Positions 45,021 to 54,074 of a stretch of 64,000 nt of DNA are shown here, piece by piece. Each line of letters opens with the position of its first letter. The first letter of the stretch is position 1. Origin of the DNA: Gammaproteobacteria bacterium (GTDB taxonomy: Bacteria > Pseudomonadota > Gammaproteobacteria > Steroidobacterales > Steroidobacteraceae). The DNA lies in assembly GCA_027452045.1 (NCBI GenBank), contig DAIDHH010000027.1, forward strand, positions 32,317 through 96,316, read 5' to 3'. The position numbers and the translations under genes are program-made. The notes under the pieces are model-generated. The model made no database searches, had not been told where the DNA came from, and saw nothing but the letters and a program-made list of their open reading frames with translations.

Positions 45021-46514
45021 TCACTGCACTCCGGCCATCAGCCGCTTCACCCGGGGGGTGAGCAGCAGCAGCACGATGCCGCCGGCGGTGCTCCAGAGAA
45101 AGAGCTTCAGGTACAGCGCGGGCAGCGTTGCCAGGTGATGCGCGTTGTAGTCGCCCGAGAGGAGTCCGGCGAGGAAACTGCCGAGCGCCAGGGTGAGGAA
45201 CCACAGTCCCATCGTCTGGCCGGCGAAGCGCTTTGGCGCGAGCTTCGTGGTGGAGGACAGCCCCACCGGCGAGAGGCACAGCTCGCCGCAGGCGTTCAGG
45301 AAATAGTTGGCCGCGAGCCACAGCAGCGACACCTTCGCGCCGTGCATGACACGCAGCGCCGCCACGTACATCACCAGCATGCCCGCACCCATGAGGAGCA
45401 GTCCCCAGGCGAACTTCGCCGGCGAGGACAGATCCCGGCCGCGCCGCCCGAGGCGCACCCACAGCGCGGCGAACACCGGGGCCAGGGATATGATGAAGAT
45501 AGGGTCGATGGTCTGGGTGACGCCGGCCGGCATCCTCCAGCCGAACACCTCGAGGTCGGTGTATCGCTGCGCGAAGAGCGTGAACGACCCGAACATCTGC
45601 ATGTAGGCCATCCAGAAGACGGTGGAGGCGGCGAACAGCGCCATCATCGCGAACACGCGGCCGCGCTCCTCCCGGTCGAGACCCCCGAAGAGCGCCATGT
45701 ACAGCAGATACGTCCCCATCAGGATGCCGACCGCCCACGACACCCGCGCGGCAAGCGCCACGGCGTTCACCTTCACCGCACCGCTCAACATCAACGCCGT
45801 GACGGCGCCGATCACCACCACGAAGACTCCGAGGGCCAGCCAGGAGCGTGGCCGCGTGCTCACCGGCGCATCGCCGGCGCGGCCGAGGTAGCGCCGTGTC
45901 GCCAGGAACTGAGCCACACCGAACAGCATTCCGAGGGCGGGCAGGGCGAAGCCGGCATGCCAGCCGTAGCGTTCGGCGACGATCGGCACGAATATCGGGC
46001 CGAACAGCGATCCGATGTTGATGCCCATGTAGAAAATCGAGAAACCGGCGTCGCGCTGGGAGCCGTCCACGGGATACAGCTCGCCCACGGTCGTGCTCAC
46101 ATTGGGCTTCAGGAGCCCCACGCCGAGCACGTTGAACACCAGCCCGAGGAAGAAGAGACGCGTGCCGCCCGAGGCGAGCAGTGCGTTGCCGGCGGTGATC
46201 AACACGCCACCCGTGGTGACCGCGAGGCGCCCGCCGATCAGCCGGTCCGCCACCCAGCCGCCGAGGAGCGAGAGCAGGTAGGTGCCGCCGAAGTACAGGC
46301 CGACGATCGCATTGGCGCTCTGATCGTCGAACCCGAGGCCGCCGCGGCCGCTCGCCGCCACCATGAACAGGATCAGGATGGACTGGATGCCATAATAGGT
46401 GAACCGCTCCCACATCTCCGTGAAGAACAGCGTCGCGAGTCCCCGCGGATGACCGAACAGGGTGGCCCCCTCGGCCGTCGCCTCCAGGGTTTGCGGTGTC
46501 GAGTTCATTTCCAT
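45021..46514 (-). CDS. Proton-dependent oligopeptide transporter (POT/PTR family)
   Basis: The frame opens at a GTG directly after tatC, but homologues begin near MEMNSTPQ; I use the ATG at 46514 (497 residues). The diagnostic FTEMWERFTYYGIQSILI carries the ExxER proton-coupling motif in helix 1, and GGWVADRLIGGR lies between helices 2-3. A second signature is GELCLSPVGLSSTTKLAPKRF. It imports di- and tripeptides with protons. It follows tatC closely and could be read through from the tat operon. Confidence 0.9.
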   Translation of the reverse strand: MEMNSTPQTLEATAEGATLFGHPRGLATLFFTEMWERFTYYGIQSILILFMVAASGRGGLGFDDQSANAIVGLYFGGTYLLSLLGGWVADRLIGGRLAVTTGGVLITAGNALLASGGTRLFFLGLVFNVLGVGLLKPNVSTTVGELYPVDGSQRDAGFSIFYMGINIGSLFGPIFVPIVAERYGWHAGFALPALGMLFGVAQFLATRRYLGRAGDAPVSTRPRSWLALGVFVVVIGAVTALMLSGAVKVNAVALAARVSWAVGILMGTYLLYMALFGGLDREERGRVFAMMALFAASTVFWMAYMQMFGSFTLFAQRYTDLEVFGWRMPAGVTQTIDPIFIISLAPVFAALWVRLGRRGRDLSSPAKFAWGLLLMGAGMLVMYVAALRVMHGAKVSLLWLAANYFLNACGELCLSPVGLSSTTKLAPKRFAGQTMGLWFLTLALGSFLAGLLSGDYNAHHLATLPALYLKLFLWSTAGGIVLLLLTPRVKRLMAGVQ

Positions 46515-46556
46515 GGTCTTGCTTTTTTGGTGGATCGCAGGGTTTTCCCCGGGCAC

Positions 46557-47327
46557 TCAGGACGCCGCGGCCCGCTCCTCATCGGCCGCATCACGCTTGA
46601 TGCGCATCAGGATGCTCGCCATGAGCACGCCGCCTTCGTAGAGGAAGTACATCGGCACGGCCATCATGGATTGCGATACCGCATCCGGCGGCGTGATGAA
46701 GGCCGCCACGATGAACACCCCGAGCAGCACATACCCGCGGATGGACTTGAGTTTCTCGAGCTTCACCAGATTCAACAGCACCAGCAGCACCACCGCCACG
46801 GGCAGCTCGAACGCCGCACCGAAGGCGAGGAACATCACCAGCACGAAATCGAGGTACTGGCTGATGTCGGTCATCATCGCCACGTCCTTCGGCGTAGTGG
46901 CGGCGAAGAAATGGAACATCGCGGGGAACACGGCGAAGTACGCGAACGCCATTCCCGCGTAGAAGAGGACGATCGAGGAGACCAGCAGGGGAAGCGCGAA
47001 GCGCTTCTCGTGACGATACAGTCCCGGCGCCACGAAGGCCCAGACCTGGTAGAGCACGTACGGCATGGCGCCGAAGAGCGCTATGAAGAAGGCGAGCTTG
47101 AACGGAGTGGTGAACGGCGCCGCCACACCGGTGGCGATGAGGTGACTGCCCTTGGGCAGCATCTTGAACAGCGGACGGGCGAGCAGGGTGAACAGCTTGT
47201 TGGCGTAGAGGGCGCAGGGGGCGAACGCGAGCCCCACCACGACCAGGGCACGGATCAGCCGTTCCCGGAGCTCGAGCAGATGAGAGATGAGCGAGCCCTC
47301 GGCGAGGCTCTCAGGCTCTTGGCTCAT
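46557..47327 (-). CDS. tatC: Twin-arginine translocase subunit TatC
   Basis: A 256-residue six-helix protein that recognises twin-arginine signal peptides. Hallmarks: [17 protein letters not shown] at the N-terminus, [30 protein letters not shown]-like [12 protein letters not shown], and FGAAFELPV carrying the conserved membrane glutamate. It overlaps tatB by 17 bases. A tatA-tatB-tatC operon is complete here. Confidence 0.97.
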   Translation of the reverse strand: MSQEPESLAEGSLISHLLELRERLIRALVVVGLAFAPCALYANKLFTLLARPLFKMLPKGSHLIATGVAAPFTTPFKLAFFIALFGAMPYVLYQVWAFVAPGLYRHEKRFALPLLVSSIVLFYAGMAFAYFAVFPAMFHFFAATTPKDVAMMTDISQYLDFVLVMFLAFGAAFELPVAVVLLVLLNLVKLEKLKSIRGYVLLGVFIVAAFITPPDAVSQSMMAVPMYFLYEGGVLMASILMRIKRDAADEERAAAS

Positions 47328-47646
47328 GTGCGTCCGCCGGTGTGTGGGCCGTTGCGGCCTCAGCAGTGCCCTGCACGTCCGGGGTCATCTGCGAGGGCTC
47401 GGCGGGGTGCGCCGGCTCGGTGTACACGGGGGGATCGGGCGGCAAGGGCGGCGGCACCGGGCGGCTGTGGCTGTCCTCGAGGTCGATCTCCTCCTCGAGC
47501 TGTTCCTGGAACTGGCGCGCCATGGCGCGCGCCCGGCCGACCCAGCGGCCGACCTTGCGGACCACGCCCGGCAGCTTCTCGGGCCCGAGCACGATGAGCG
47601 CCAGGACCAGAATCACCAGGAGTTCGGAGAAGCCGAAGTCGAACAT
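47311..47646 (-). CDS. tatB: Sec-independent translocase protein TatB
   Basis: A 111-residue protein with the TatB N-terminus [26 protein letters not shown], including the conserved membrane Glu, followed by an amphipathic helix ([26 protein letters not shown]) and a Pro-rich tail. It forms the signal-peptide receptor with TatC. The distance from tatA (88 bases) is slightly larger than usual. Confidence 0.95.
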   Translation of the reverse strand: MFDFGFSELLVILVLALIVLGPEKLPGVVRKVGRWVGRARAMARQFQEQLEEEIDLEDSHSRPVPPPLPPDPPVYTEPAHPAEPSQMTPDVQGTAEAATAHTPADAHEPRA

Positions 47647-47734
47647 GTCGCTTCAGAGTCCACACCGGGCAGGATGCGCCGGCGCGCTCGCAGCCCGGCG
47701 TATCGCGCCGGATGGCCCCGTGCTCACGGGCCCT

Positions 47735-47983
47735 TCAGGCGTGCCGCTCGTTCTTCGGCGTCTGAGTGCCGCTTTTCCGCATCTCGGGAAATTCGGCGTC
47801 GCTGTCCTCGGACCGGATCTGCCGGGGCGAGGCGGCTTCTTCCTTGTCGCCCTCGTTCACGGCCTTCTTGAAGCCTCGCACCGCATGACCCAGGTCATCG
47901 CCGATGCTGCGCAGCTTCTTACCGCCGAAAATGATCAGCACCACGACCAGGATGACCAGCAGTGTCTTGAAATCGAAATCCAT
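47735..47983 (-). CDS. tatA: Sec-independent translocase protein TatA
   Basis: An 82-residue protein with a short N-terminal membrane helix ([17 protein letters not shown]), the FG hinge, and an amphipathic helix ([18 protein letters not shown]) before a charged tail. TatA oligomers make the pore for folded Tat substrates. A TATGAT-like -10 element lies upstream (near 48027), but no convincing -35 was found. Confidence 0.96.
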   Translation of the reverse strand: MDFDFKTLLVILVVVLIIFGGKKLRSIGDDLGHAVRGFKKAVNEGDKEEAASPRQIRSEDSDAEFPEMRKSGTQTPKNERHA

Positions 47984-48106
47984 AAGCTCTGGACTCCGCT
48001 TACGCGTGAAACAGTGAAAACTGATGCATCATAGGCCAATTGGCGGTCTGCGGCCGAGAAAAGTTGGCGCATTGCCGTAGGGGAAATTGCGGATTCCCAG
48101 CCCCTC

Positions 48107-48553
48107 CTAGGCTCCGCGGGACTCCAGCCAGAACGTCACCGGTCCATCGTTGACCAGCTCGACCTGCATGTCCGCCCCGAATGCCCCGGCGGCCACCGGT
48201 GCATGGGTCGCGTACGCCCGTTCCAGGAGGTAGGCGAACAGCGCCCCTGCCTCCTCGGGGGCCGCGGCCGTGCTGAAGCCGGCCCGGGTCCCCTTGTGGG
48301 TGTCCGCTGCCAGGGTGAACTGCGGCACGAGCAGCAATCCTCCGCCGGTCTCGCGCAGCGAGAGGTTCATCCGCCCCGCCTCATCCGCAAAGATGCGGTA
48401 GGCGAGCAGCCGCTCGAGCAGGCGATCGGCGGCCGGCCGGTCGTCCCCCCGCCGCACGCCGATCAGTGCCAGGATGCCCTGCTGAATCGCCCCGAGGGGC
48501 TGTCCGCCGGAGCGCACCTCGGCCCGCCGCACGCGTTGAATGAGCCCGATCAT
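48107..48553 (-). CDS. dtd: D-aminoacyl-tRNA deacylase
   Basis: A 148-residue enzyme that removes D-amino acids wrongly attached to tRNA. Conserved features: MIGLIQRVRRAEV at the start, LLLVPQFTLAADT (normally SQFTL; here a Pro precedes Gln) and NDGPVTFWLE carrying the cross-subunit Gly-Pro motif. Length is typical. It is 123 bases upstream of tatA on the same strand and divergent from the cytochrome gene. Confidence 0.94.
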   Translation of the reverse strand: MIGLIQRVRRAEVRSGGQPLGAIQQGILALIGVRRGDDRPAADRLLERLLAYRIFADEAGRMNLSLRETGGGLLLVPQFTLAADTHKGTRAGFSTAAAPEEAGALFAYLLERAYATHAPVAAGAFGADMQVELVNDGPVTFWLESRGA

Positions 48554-48682
48554 GGGCGAGGGAGCCTCCGATCGCCTGGTGCCCGCGGGCCCATCCGGGG
48601 CTTCCTGCTCGCTCCGCTGGCGCCCGAGGCGGACAGTCCGATAAGATTCGCCACTGCTTTGCGCACCTGGCCGGAGATCACG

Positions 48683-49351
48683 ATGTCGGAACTTTGGCTG
48701 CGTTCATATGTGCGTTCGGGCGTGCGGGCCGCCACGGCGGTTCTCCTCGCCATCACCTGCGTCGGTGCCGCGGCCTATGCGCAGCAGCCGCCCGTGGGCA
48801 ACGCACAGCGGGGGAGAGTGCTCGGATACACCTGTCTGGGTTGTCACGGCATCAAGGGCTATCGCAATGCCTACCCCAACTATGCCGTACCGCGGCTGCG
48901 GGGCCAATCGGTGCAGTATCTCATCCATGCGCTGCGCGAATACCGCAGCGGCAACCGAGCCTACCCCACCATGCACCTGCAGGCACTGTCGCTGTCCGAC
49001 CAGGACATCGTCGATGTCGCCACGTACCTTGCCGGCCAGCCGGTCGCAGGTGCGAAGCCCGTGGCGGCCTCGGAAGTGCCGAAGGCTGCGGCAGTGTGCA
49101 CCTCCTGCCACGGGAGCGATGGGATCGCGGTTTCACCCTTGTATCCGACGCTCGCGGGCCAGCACGAAAGCTACCTGATCCGCGCTCTGCTCGAGTACCA
49201 GTCGGGCTACCGCAAGAACCCCATCATGCACTCCATGGAGGCCACGCTGAGCCCGGCGGACATCACGGTCGTCGCCGCGTATTTCAGCCACCTCGAGCCG
49301 GGTCTGCACACGGTGCCCCGGCCCGACACGCGCTGGGCCGCCAAGCGCTGA
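48683..49351 (+). CDS. Diheme cytochrome c (c4-like)
   Basis: The ATG at 48683 follows GGAG by 6 bases and gives 222 residues with a signal peptide ending GAAAYAQ. Two class I cytochrome domains each hold one heme site, CLGCHG near residue 53 and CTSCHG near 139, with likely distal methionines in YPTMHLQAL and PIMHSMEATL. Cytochromes c4 are periplasmic carriers between the bc1 complex and terminal oxidases. It is a single gene with its own terminator. Confidence 0.92.
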   Translation: MSELWLRSYVRSGVRAATAVLLAITCVGAAAYAQQPPVGNAQRGRVLGYTCLGCHGIKGYRNAYPNYAVPRLRGQSVQYLIHALREYRSGNRAYPTMHLQALSLSDQDIVDVATYLAGQPVAGAKPVAASEVPKAAAVCTSCHGSDGIAVSPLYPTLAGQHESYLIRALLEYQSGYRKNPIMHSMEATLSPADITVVAAYFSHLEPGLHTVPRPDTRWAAKR

Positions 49352-49359
49352 GACAACAT

Positions 49360-49389
49360 GGCCTGGGGAGGGTGACCCCTCCCCAGGCC
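49360..49389 (+). terminator. Terminator of the cytochrome c gene
   Basis: GGCCTGGGGAGGG and CCCTCCCCAGGCC form a perfect 13-bp stem with a 4-base loop, 8 bases after the stop. No T tract follows. It also lies downstream of the convergent protease gene, which ends at 49556. Confidence 0.6.
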
Positions 49390-49555
49390 GAGGCTCTCAT
49401 CGCTCTCCACCTGACCTGAGCATCCTGCAGCGCTCCATCGCGCGGGCCACCATCCCGGTACCCCTCGCCGGCCCGCCCTGGCCGGCGCACTTGCGAGCAG
49501 CCGTTGCGCGGTGCATTCCTTGGCTCCGCGCAACCCCTGGCGCTCATCGACTCGA

Positions 49556-51001
49556 CTATTGAACCTGCAGCGGCACGAAGGTCCGCACGCCATCGCGCTG
49601 GATGAGCAGCGCCACATGGCCATGGGACTTCGATACCACCGTGTGCAATTGCGCGGCGCTCGAGACCGGCTGTCCATTGGCCGAGACCACGATGTCACCC
49701 GGCTGGATGCTGGCGTCCTGCGCCGGGCCGCTCACCCCTTCGACCAACAGACCGCCGTGCACGTTGGCCTGCTGCTGCTCATCGGGCGTCAGCGGGCGCA
49801 CGACGAGCCCCAGGCGGCCGCCGGGACGGTGCTGGCTCTTGGTCGCCGCCAGCGTATGGCTGCCCATGGCGCCGAGTTTGACGTTGATTTGCCTCTCGGA
49901 GTGATTGCGCCAGACCGTCAGATGCACCACCGTTCCGGGCAGCAGGCTCGCGACGCGCACCGGCAGCTGCGCCGAAGTCTGGACCTTCTTGCCGTTCATG
50001 GCGAGGATGACATCGCCCGGCTTCAGGCCGGCGGCCGCGGCGGCGCTGTTGGGCTGGACGTTGGCGACCAGCGCACCCTCGGGTTTCGGCAGGCCGAAAG
50101 AGTCGGCCAGTCCCTGATCCACCTCCTGGATGAAGATGCCGAGCTCGCCGCGGCGCACGTGCCCCGTGGCGATCAGCTGATCGGCCACGTGCATGGCCAC
50201 ATTGATCGGGATGGAGAACGACAGTCCCATGTAGCCGCCCGAGCGGCTGTAGATCTGGGAGTTGATGCCCACCACCTGGCCGGCCATGTTGAACAACGGC
50301 CCGCCGGAGTTGCCGGGGTTGATGGGCACGTCGGTCTGGATGAACGGCACGTAGCCGGAATCCTGCAGCGTGCGCCCCTTGGCGCTCACGATGCCCGCGG
50401 TCGCGCTGTTGTCAAACCCGAAGGGCGCACCGATGGCGAGCACCCACTGGCCGACCTGCAGCGAGTCCGAATCGCCGATGTGCACCGTGGGCAGGTTGTT
50501 GGCGGCGATCTTGACGACCGCCACGTCCGAGACCTTGTCGATGCCGATCACTTTGCCCGGGTATTCGCGGCGGTCGCGCAGCTGCACGGTCACCTTGCTG
50601 GCGCCGGCGACCACATGGGCGTTGGTGAGAATCACCCCGTCGGGACGGATGATGAATCCAGAGCCCTCGCCGCGCACCGGCGCTTCCTGCGGCGCCTGGA
50701 AGGGGAAGTTGTGGAAGAACGGGGCGAATGGACTGTTGGGGCCGAACGGACTTTGCTGGCCGGCCGAGCCCGAGGGCTTCTCGATCACGCTGATGCTCAC
50801 CACCGCGGGGCCGTACTGCTGGACCAGGGAGGTGAAGTTCGGCAGCTGCACCTGCGCGCCGCCACCGGATGAGGCCCCGGAAGGAGTATTGGCAGCGGCG
50901 GCGGGGCGCAGGGTGTAGAGCGCGGTGAGCGGCGCGGCGAAGAGCAGTGCGCCGAACGCCGCCGCCACCAGCGGGTTTCGAAGAGCGGTCCTTAGGGTCA
51001 T
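49556..51001 (-). CDS. Periplasmic Do-type serine protease (DegP/DegQ/HtrA family)
   Basis: A 481-residue protease-chaperone. A signal peptide or anchor covers residues 1 to about 37. The trypsin-like domain has the intact triad: His in LTNAHVVAG, Asp in SDVAVVKI and Ser in INPGNSGGPLF. Two PDZ domains follow (about 285-375 and 395-481; LKPGDVILAMNGKKV, IQPGDIVVSANGQPV). GAGG lies 6 bases before the ATG. It degrades or refolds damaged envelope proteins. A sigma-E-like promoter is possible upstream. Confidence 0.94.
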   Translation of the reverse strand: MTLRTALRNPLVAAAFGALLFAAPLTALYTLRPAAAANTPSGASSGGGAQVQLPNFTSLVQQYGPAVVSISVIEKPSGSAGQQSPFGPNSPFAPFFHNFPFQAPQEAPVRGEGSGFIIRPDGVILTNAHVVAGASKVTVQLRDRREYPGKVIGIDKVSDVAVVKIAANNLPTVHIGDSDSLQVGQWVLAIGAPFGFDNSATAGIVSAKGRTLQDSGYVPFIQTDVPINPGNSGGPLFNMAGQVVGINSQIYSRSGGYMGLSFSIPINVAMHVADQLIATGHVRRGELGIFIQEVDQGLADSFGLPKPEGALVANVQPNSAAAAAGLKPGDVILAMNGKKVQTSAQLPVRVASLLPGTVVHLTVWRNHSERQINVKLGAMGSHTLAATKSQHRPGGRLGLVVRPLTPDEQQQANVHGGLLVEGVSGPAQDASIQPGDIVVSANGQPVSSAAQLHTVVSKSHGHVALLIQRDGVRTFVPLQVQ

Positions 51002-51070
51002 ATCAGCCTCTGGTAATTCGATCGTGCAGATACTGGGGATCGGGATTCAGGATAGGGCATGCAATATTAA

Positions 51071-51098
51071 GTGACGCTTAAATGGGCCCGGCGGTTCC
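51071..51098 (-). promoter_or_regulatory. Possible sigma-E (RpoE)-type promoter of the Do protease
   Basis: On the minus strand GGAACC (51098-51093) and GTCAC (51075-51071) are separated by 17 bases, close to the GGAACTT...GTCnAA pattern of envelope-stress promoters. It lies about 70 bases upstream of the start of a gene class often controlled by RpoE. The match is partial. Confidence 0.35.
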
Positions 51099-51105
51099 TC
51101 GGCGC

Positions 51106-52077
51106 TCACCGGGCGCGCCGGTCGAGCCAGTGCGTGAGCCCCTGGGTATTGAGCTCGAGATCGCCCGAGAGAAGTTCGCGCAGCCGCTCATCGGAGACCG
51201 GGCAGCCTTGCCGGTGCGCCAGATCTCGCCACAGCGCCCACATTGCCTCGCGGATCGCGGCATGCCGGTCCGGCGCCCCGGCACCCTCGCGCGCGAGGCG
51301 GGTCAGCTGCCGGATCTGAGCCTGCAGCGATTGCGCCAGCCGCGCCACGTCCGTCACGCGGCTGTAATGCATCAGGTACATCGCCTTGGGCGCATACGAG
51401 AGCATTCGATCGATGGAGGCGCACAGCTGATCCGGATCGAACTGCGTCGGGGTGGTGGTCGGGATGATGAAGGCGCCGGCGGGGCCGTCGAGCTCACGGT
51501 AGGAGAGGCCGAAGGTATCTCCGCTGAAAATATTGCCGCGCGCGAGGTCGACGAAGACCTGATGGTGCAGCGCATGTCCCGGGGTGTGCAGGATCTCGAA
51601 TTCACGCCCTGCGAGGCTCAGCCTCTGCCCGTCCCGGGTTTCGCGCACGCGCTCGGCCGCAATGGGGGCGATTTCCCCATACAGGCGCCGGAAGCGCTCT
51701 TCGCCGTACACCGCCTGCGATCCGGCGATCAGCTTGGCCGGGTCGATCATGTGCGGTGCGCCCCGCGGATGCAGCACCGCCAGCGCATTCGGCAGGGCCC
51801 GCATGAGCGTGCCTGCGCCTCCGGCGTGATCCAGATGGACGTGGGTGAGCAGCAGGTAATCGACCGACTCGGGCGGGATCGCGAGCTCGCGCAGCGCCGA
51901 CAGCAGATACGGAACCGAGTCATTGGTGCCGACGTCCACCAAGGCGGCGCGGCCGCCATGGCGAACGATATGCGCGGCCGCATGTCCGGGATAAAGATAC
52001 TCGCAGTCAACCGCGGTGATGTCGTCCGGATGATGCGTCATTCGCGCACGAGGCGCAGAAGAAGGCTCGGTTCGCAT
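51106..52077 (-). CDS. MBL-fold metallo-hydrolase
   Basis: A 323-residue protein of the metallo-beta-lactamase fold: LVDVGTNDSVP, the metal site LLTHVHLDHAGG (HxHxDH), HTPGHALHHQ, and FSGDTFGL with the bridging aspartate. The substrate is unknown; this subgroup resembles flavin-independent hydrolases of thioesters or lactones. A second ATG 12 codons in is possible. It is divergent from the S9-type gene across 35 bases, so the two may be co-regulated. Confidence 0.85.
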   Translation of the reverse strand: MRTEPSSAPRARMTHHPDDITAVDCEYLYPGHAAAHIVRHGGRAALVDVGTNDSVPYLLSALRELAIPPESVDYLLLTHVHLDHAGGAGTLMRALPNALAVLHPRGAPHMIDPAKLIAGSQAVYGEERFRRLYGEIAPIAAERVRETRDGQRLSLAGREFEILHTPGHALHHQVFVDLARGNIFSGDTFGLSYRELDGPAGAFIIPTTTPTQFDPDQLCASIDRMLSYAPKAMYLMHYSRVTDVARLAQSLQAQIRQLTRLAREGAGAPDRHAAIREAMWALWRDLAHRQGCPVSDERLRELLSGDLELNTQGLTHWLDRRAR

Positions 52078-52112
52078 GTACAGATGGTAGCGGCTTGCGA
52101 TAGCTTAAAGAT

Positions 52113-54074
52113 ATGACCCTGAAGAAGTTCCCCGGCCGGGCGTTCGCCGCCGCGGTGCCGATCGCTATTGTCTTTGCCCTGAGCCTGCTCCCGCCGGCGC
52201 CGGCCCGGGCAGCGTCCTTCGACTATCGCGTGCAGGGGCCGCTCACCTTCAGCGGCATCCCCCCATTGAGCCCAACGCTCAGCAAGCGTCTCGAGCGCTA
52301 TGCGCCCTGGCCGGGAACGCGGTTTCTCGAGTGGCTGCCCGAGGGAGGCATGCTGGTCGCCGAGCGCCTCGGGGACCGGGTGCGGCTCGAGAGCCTGACC
52401 GCCGCGCTCGCCGCGCCCCGGACCCTGGCGTCGCTGACTCTTCCGTTGCGCTGGGCGCGCTCGCGCGGCGGCTCACTCGCCTACGTGCAGCGGTCCGACG
52501 GACATTCGCAGCTGTATTTGGACCCAGGGAAGGGCCCGGCGCGCCAGCTGACCCAGGGCGATGAGCTGCATGGTGCCCCCCGCTGGTCCGCCGACGGGCG
52601 GAGCATCGCCTTCTACGGCGCCGGCCCCGGCGGCAGCCAGGGCGCCGTGTATGTCGAGAACATCGAGCAGGGCGGCCTGCCGCGTCTGGTCGTCGGGGGC
52701 CTCAAGGGCAGCTGGCGGCTGCTCGACTGGTCTGCCGATGGCAAAAGGCTGCTGCTCGCCGATGTGACCCGGCCGGAGCACAACCTCCTCTATTTGGCCA
52801 AGGTGGGCGATGGCGCGCTGCAGCGGTTGGACGTTCCCGCCGCGCACATCGCGTGCGCCCGTTTCGCCCCGCTGGACTCGGCCGTCTACCTGGTCTCGGA
52901 CCAGGGCGGCGAGTTCGAGCAGCTCTACCGGTTGGATCTGGACACACACGTCCTGAATCGCATCTCCGCGGACGTCCCCTGGGATGTCGAGCGATTCGCG
53001 GTCAGCGCAGACGGGCGCTACACCGCGTACACGGTGGATGACGACGGCCGCAGCGCTCTGACCGTCATCGATGACAGGCTCAAGCTTGCGCTGCCGGTGC
53101 CATGGCTACGCCATGGTGTCATCGGGACGATGGGCTTTGGCCCCGCGCACCTGCTCGCGATCACCTACGAGTCGGCGCGGCGCCCGCCCGGGGTGTATGT
53201 CTACGATGCCGACCACAGAGTGCTCAAGCGCTGGACCCGCCGGCCCAATGGGCTCGCTGCGCGCCCGCTGGCGGCCGCGCGTCTGATTCACTACCCGACC
53301 TGGGACCGGACGAACGGCGCCTGGCGGATGATTTCCGCGTACGTGTATCTGCCGCCCGCACCGGGACCGGCGCCGGTGCTGATCCTGCTGCACGCCGGGG
53401 TGGATTCGCAGTTCCGGCCGCGCTGGCGGCCGTTCGTTCAGTTCGTCGTCAACGAGCTCGGCTTCGCGGTCATCGCCCCCAACGTGCGCGGCTCCTCGGG
53501 ATACGGCAAGACGTTCCGCACGCTGGCCGATGGCTGGCAGCGCGATGATGCGGTCCGGGACGTCGGCTCGCTGTTGGTGTGGATCGGCATGCAACCCGGG
53601 CTCGACGTCCACCGCACCGCGCTCATGGGCCGCGGATATGGCGGGTGGCTGGCGTTGAATTCGCTCGCGACCTTCGATGGACACCTGCTCGGGGCCATCG
53701 ACGTCGCCGGCATGGCCGATCTGACCGACTACGTGACGCATGCGCCCGCGGGGCGCATCGAGGAGCGCATCGCGCAGTTCGGGAATGCCGCGGATCCGTC
53801 GGTGGCGGATTTTCTCAGGCACATTTCGCCGCTCGGGGAAGTGGCTCGCATCCGGCGGCCGGTACTCATCGTGCAGGGCCTGCAGGGGGCCGGCAGCCGG
53901 GCGAACAACTCCCAACAGCTGGCCTACCTGTTGCGATATCACCGCGACCCGGTGTGGCTGCTGACCGCGAGCGACACGGGCAATGAATTCAGCGCCCCCG
54001 CCGACCGGCGGGCGCTCAGGATCACCGTCGCGCAGTTCCTTCAGAGCCTGCTCAGCCGGCGGCCGCGAACGTGA
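52113..54074 (+). CDS. S9 prolyl-oligopeptidase homologue with substituted catalytic triad
   Basis: A 653-residue exported protein with a signal peptide ending PARAA, a beta-propeller region (WSADGRSIAFYG and FAVSADGRYTAYT repeats) and a C-terminal alpha/beta-hydrolase domain (about 400-653). Each expected active-site residue is replaced. The nucleophile elbow is GRGYGG with Gly508 in the Ser position, the acid loop VQGLQGAGS has Gly592 for Asp, and DTGNEF has Asn624 for His. The frame is intact with no decay, so it is likely a non-catalytic pseudo-peptidase with a binding or regulatory role. It overlaps the histidine kinase gene end to end by 23 bases. Confidence 0.83.
   Translation: MTLKKFPGRAFAAAVPIAIVFALSLLPPAPARAASFDYRVQGPLTFSGIPPLSPTLSKRLERYAPWPGTRFLEWLPEGGMLVAERLGDRVRLESLTAALAAPRTLASLTLPLRWARSRGGSLAYVQRSDGHSQLYLDPGKGPARQLTQGDELHGAPRWSADGRSIAFYGAGPGGSQGAVYVENIEQGGLPRLVVGGLKGSWRLLDWSADGKRLLLADVTRPEHNLLYLAKVGDGALQRLDVPAAHIACARFAPLDSAVYLVSDQGGEFEQLYRLDLDTHVLNRISADVPWDVERFAVSADGRYTAYTVDDDGRSALTVIDDRLKLALPVPWLRHGVIGTMGFGPAHLLAITYESARRPPGVYVYDADHRVLKRWTRRPNGLAARPLAAARLIHYPTWDRTNGAWRMISAYVYLPPAPGPAPVLILLHAGVDSQFRPRWRPFVQFVVNELGFAVIAPNVRGSSGYGKTFRTLADGWQRDDAVRDVGSLLVWIGMQPGLDVHRTALMGRGYGGWLALNSLATFDGHLLGAIDVAGMADLTDYVTHAPAGRIEERIAQFGNAADPSVADFLRHISPLGEVARIRRPVLIVQGLQGAGSRANNSQQLAYLLRYHRDPVWLLTASDTGNEFSAPADRRALRITVAQFLQSLLSRRPRT

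Noticed and set aside
44949-47597. 882-residue plus-strand ORF
   Set aside because: It is antisense to the POT transporter and tatC/tatB, has low-complexity Arg/His/Glu composition and no recognisable domain; a shadow frame of GC-rich codons.
47998-48013. GCTTACGCGTGAAACA upstream of tatA, resembling parS
   Set aside because: Only 12 of 16 positions match the TGTTTCACGTGAAACA consensus; a few such matches are expected by chance in 64 kb on two strands.
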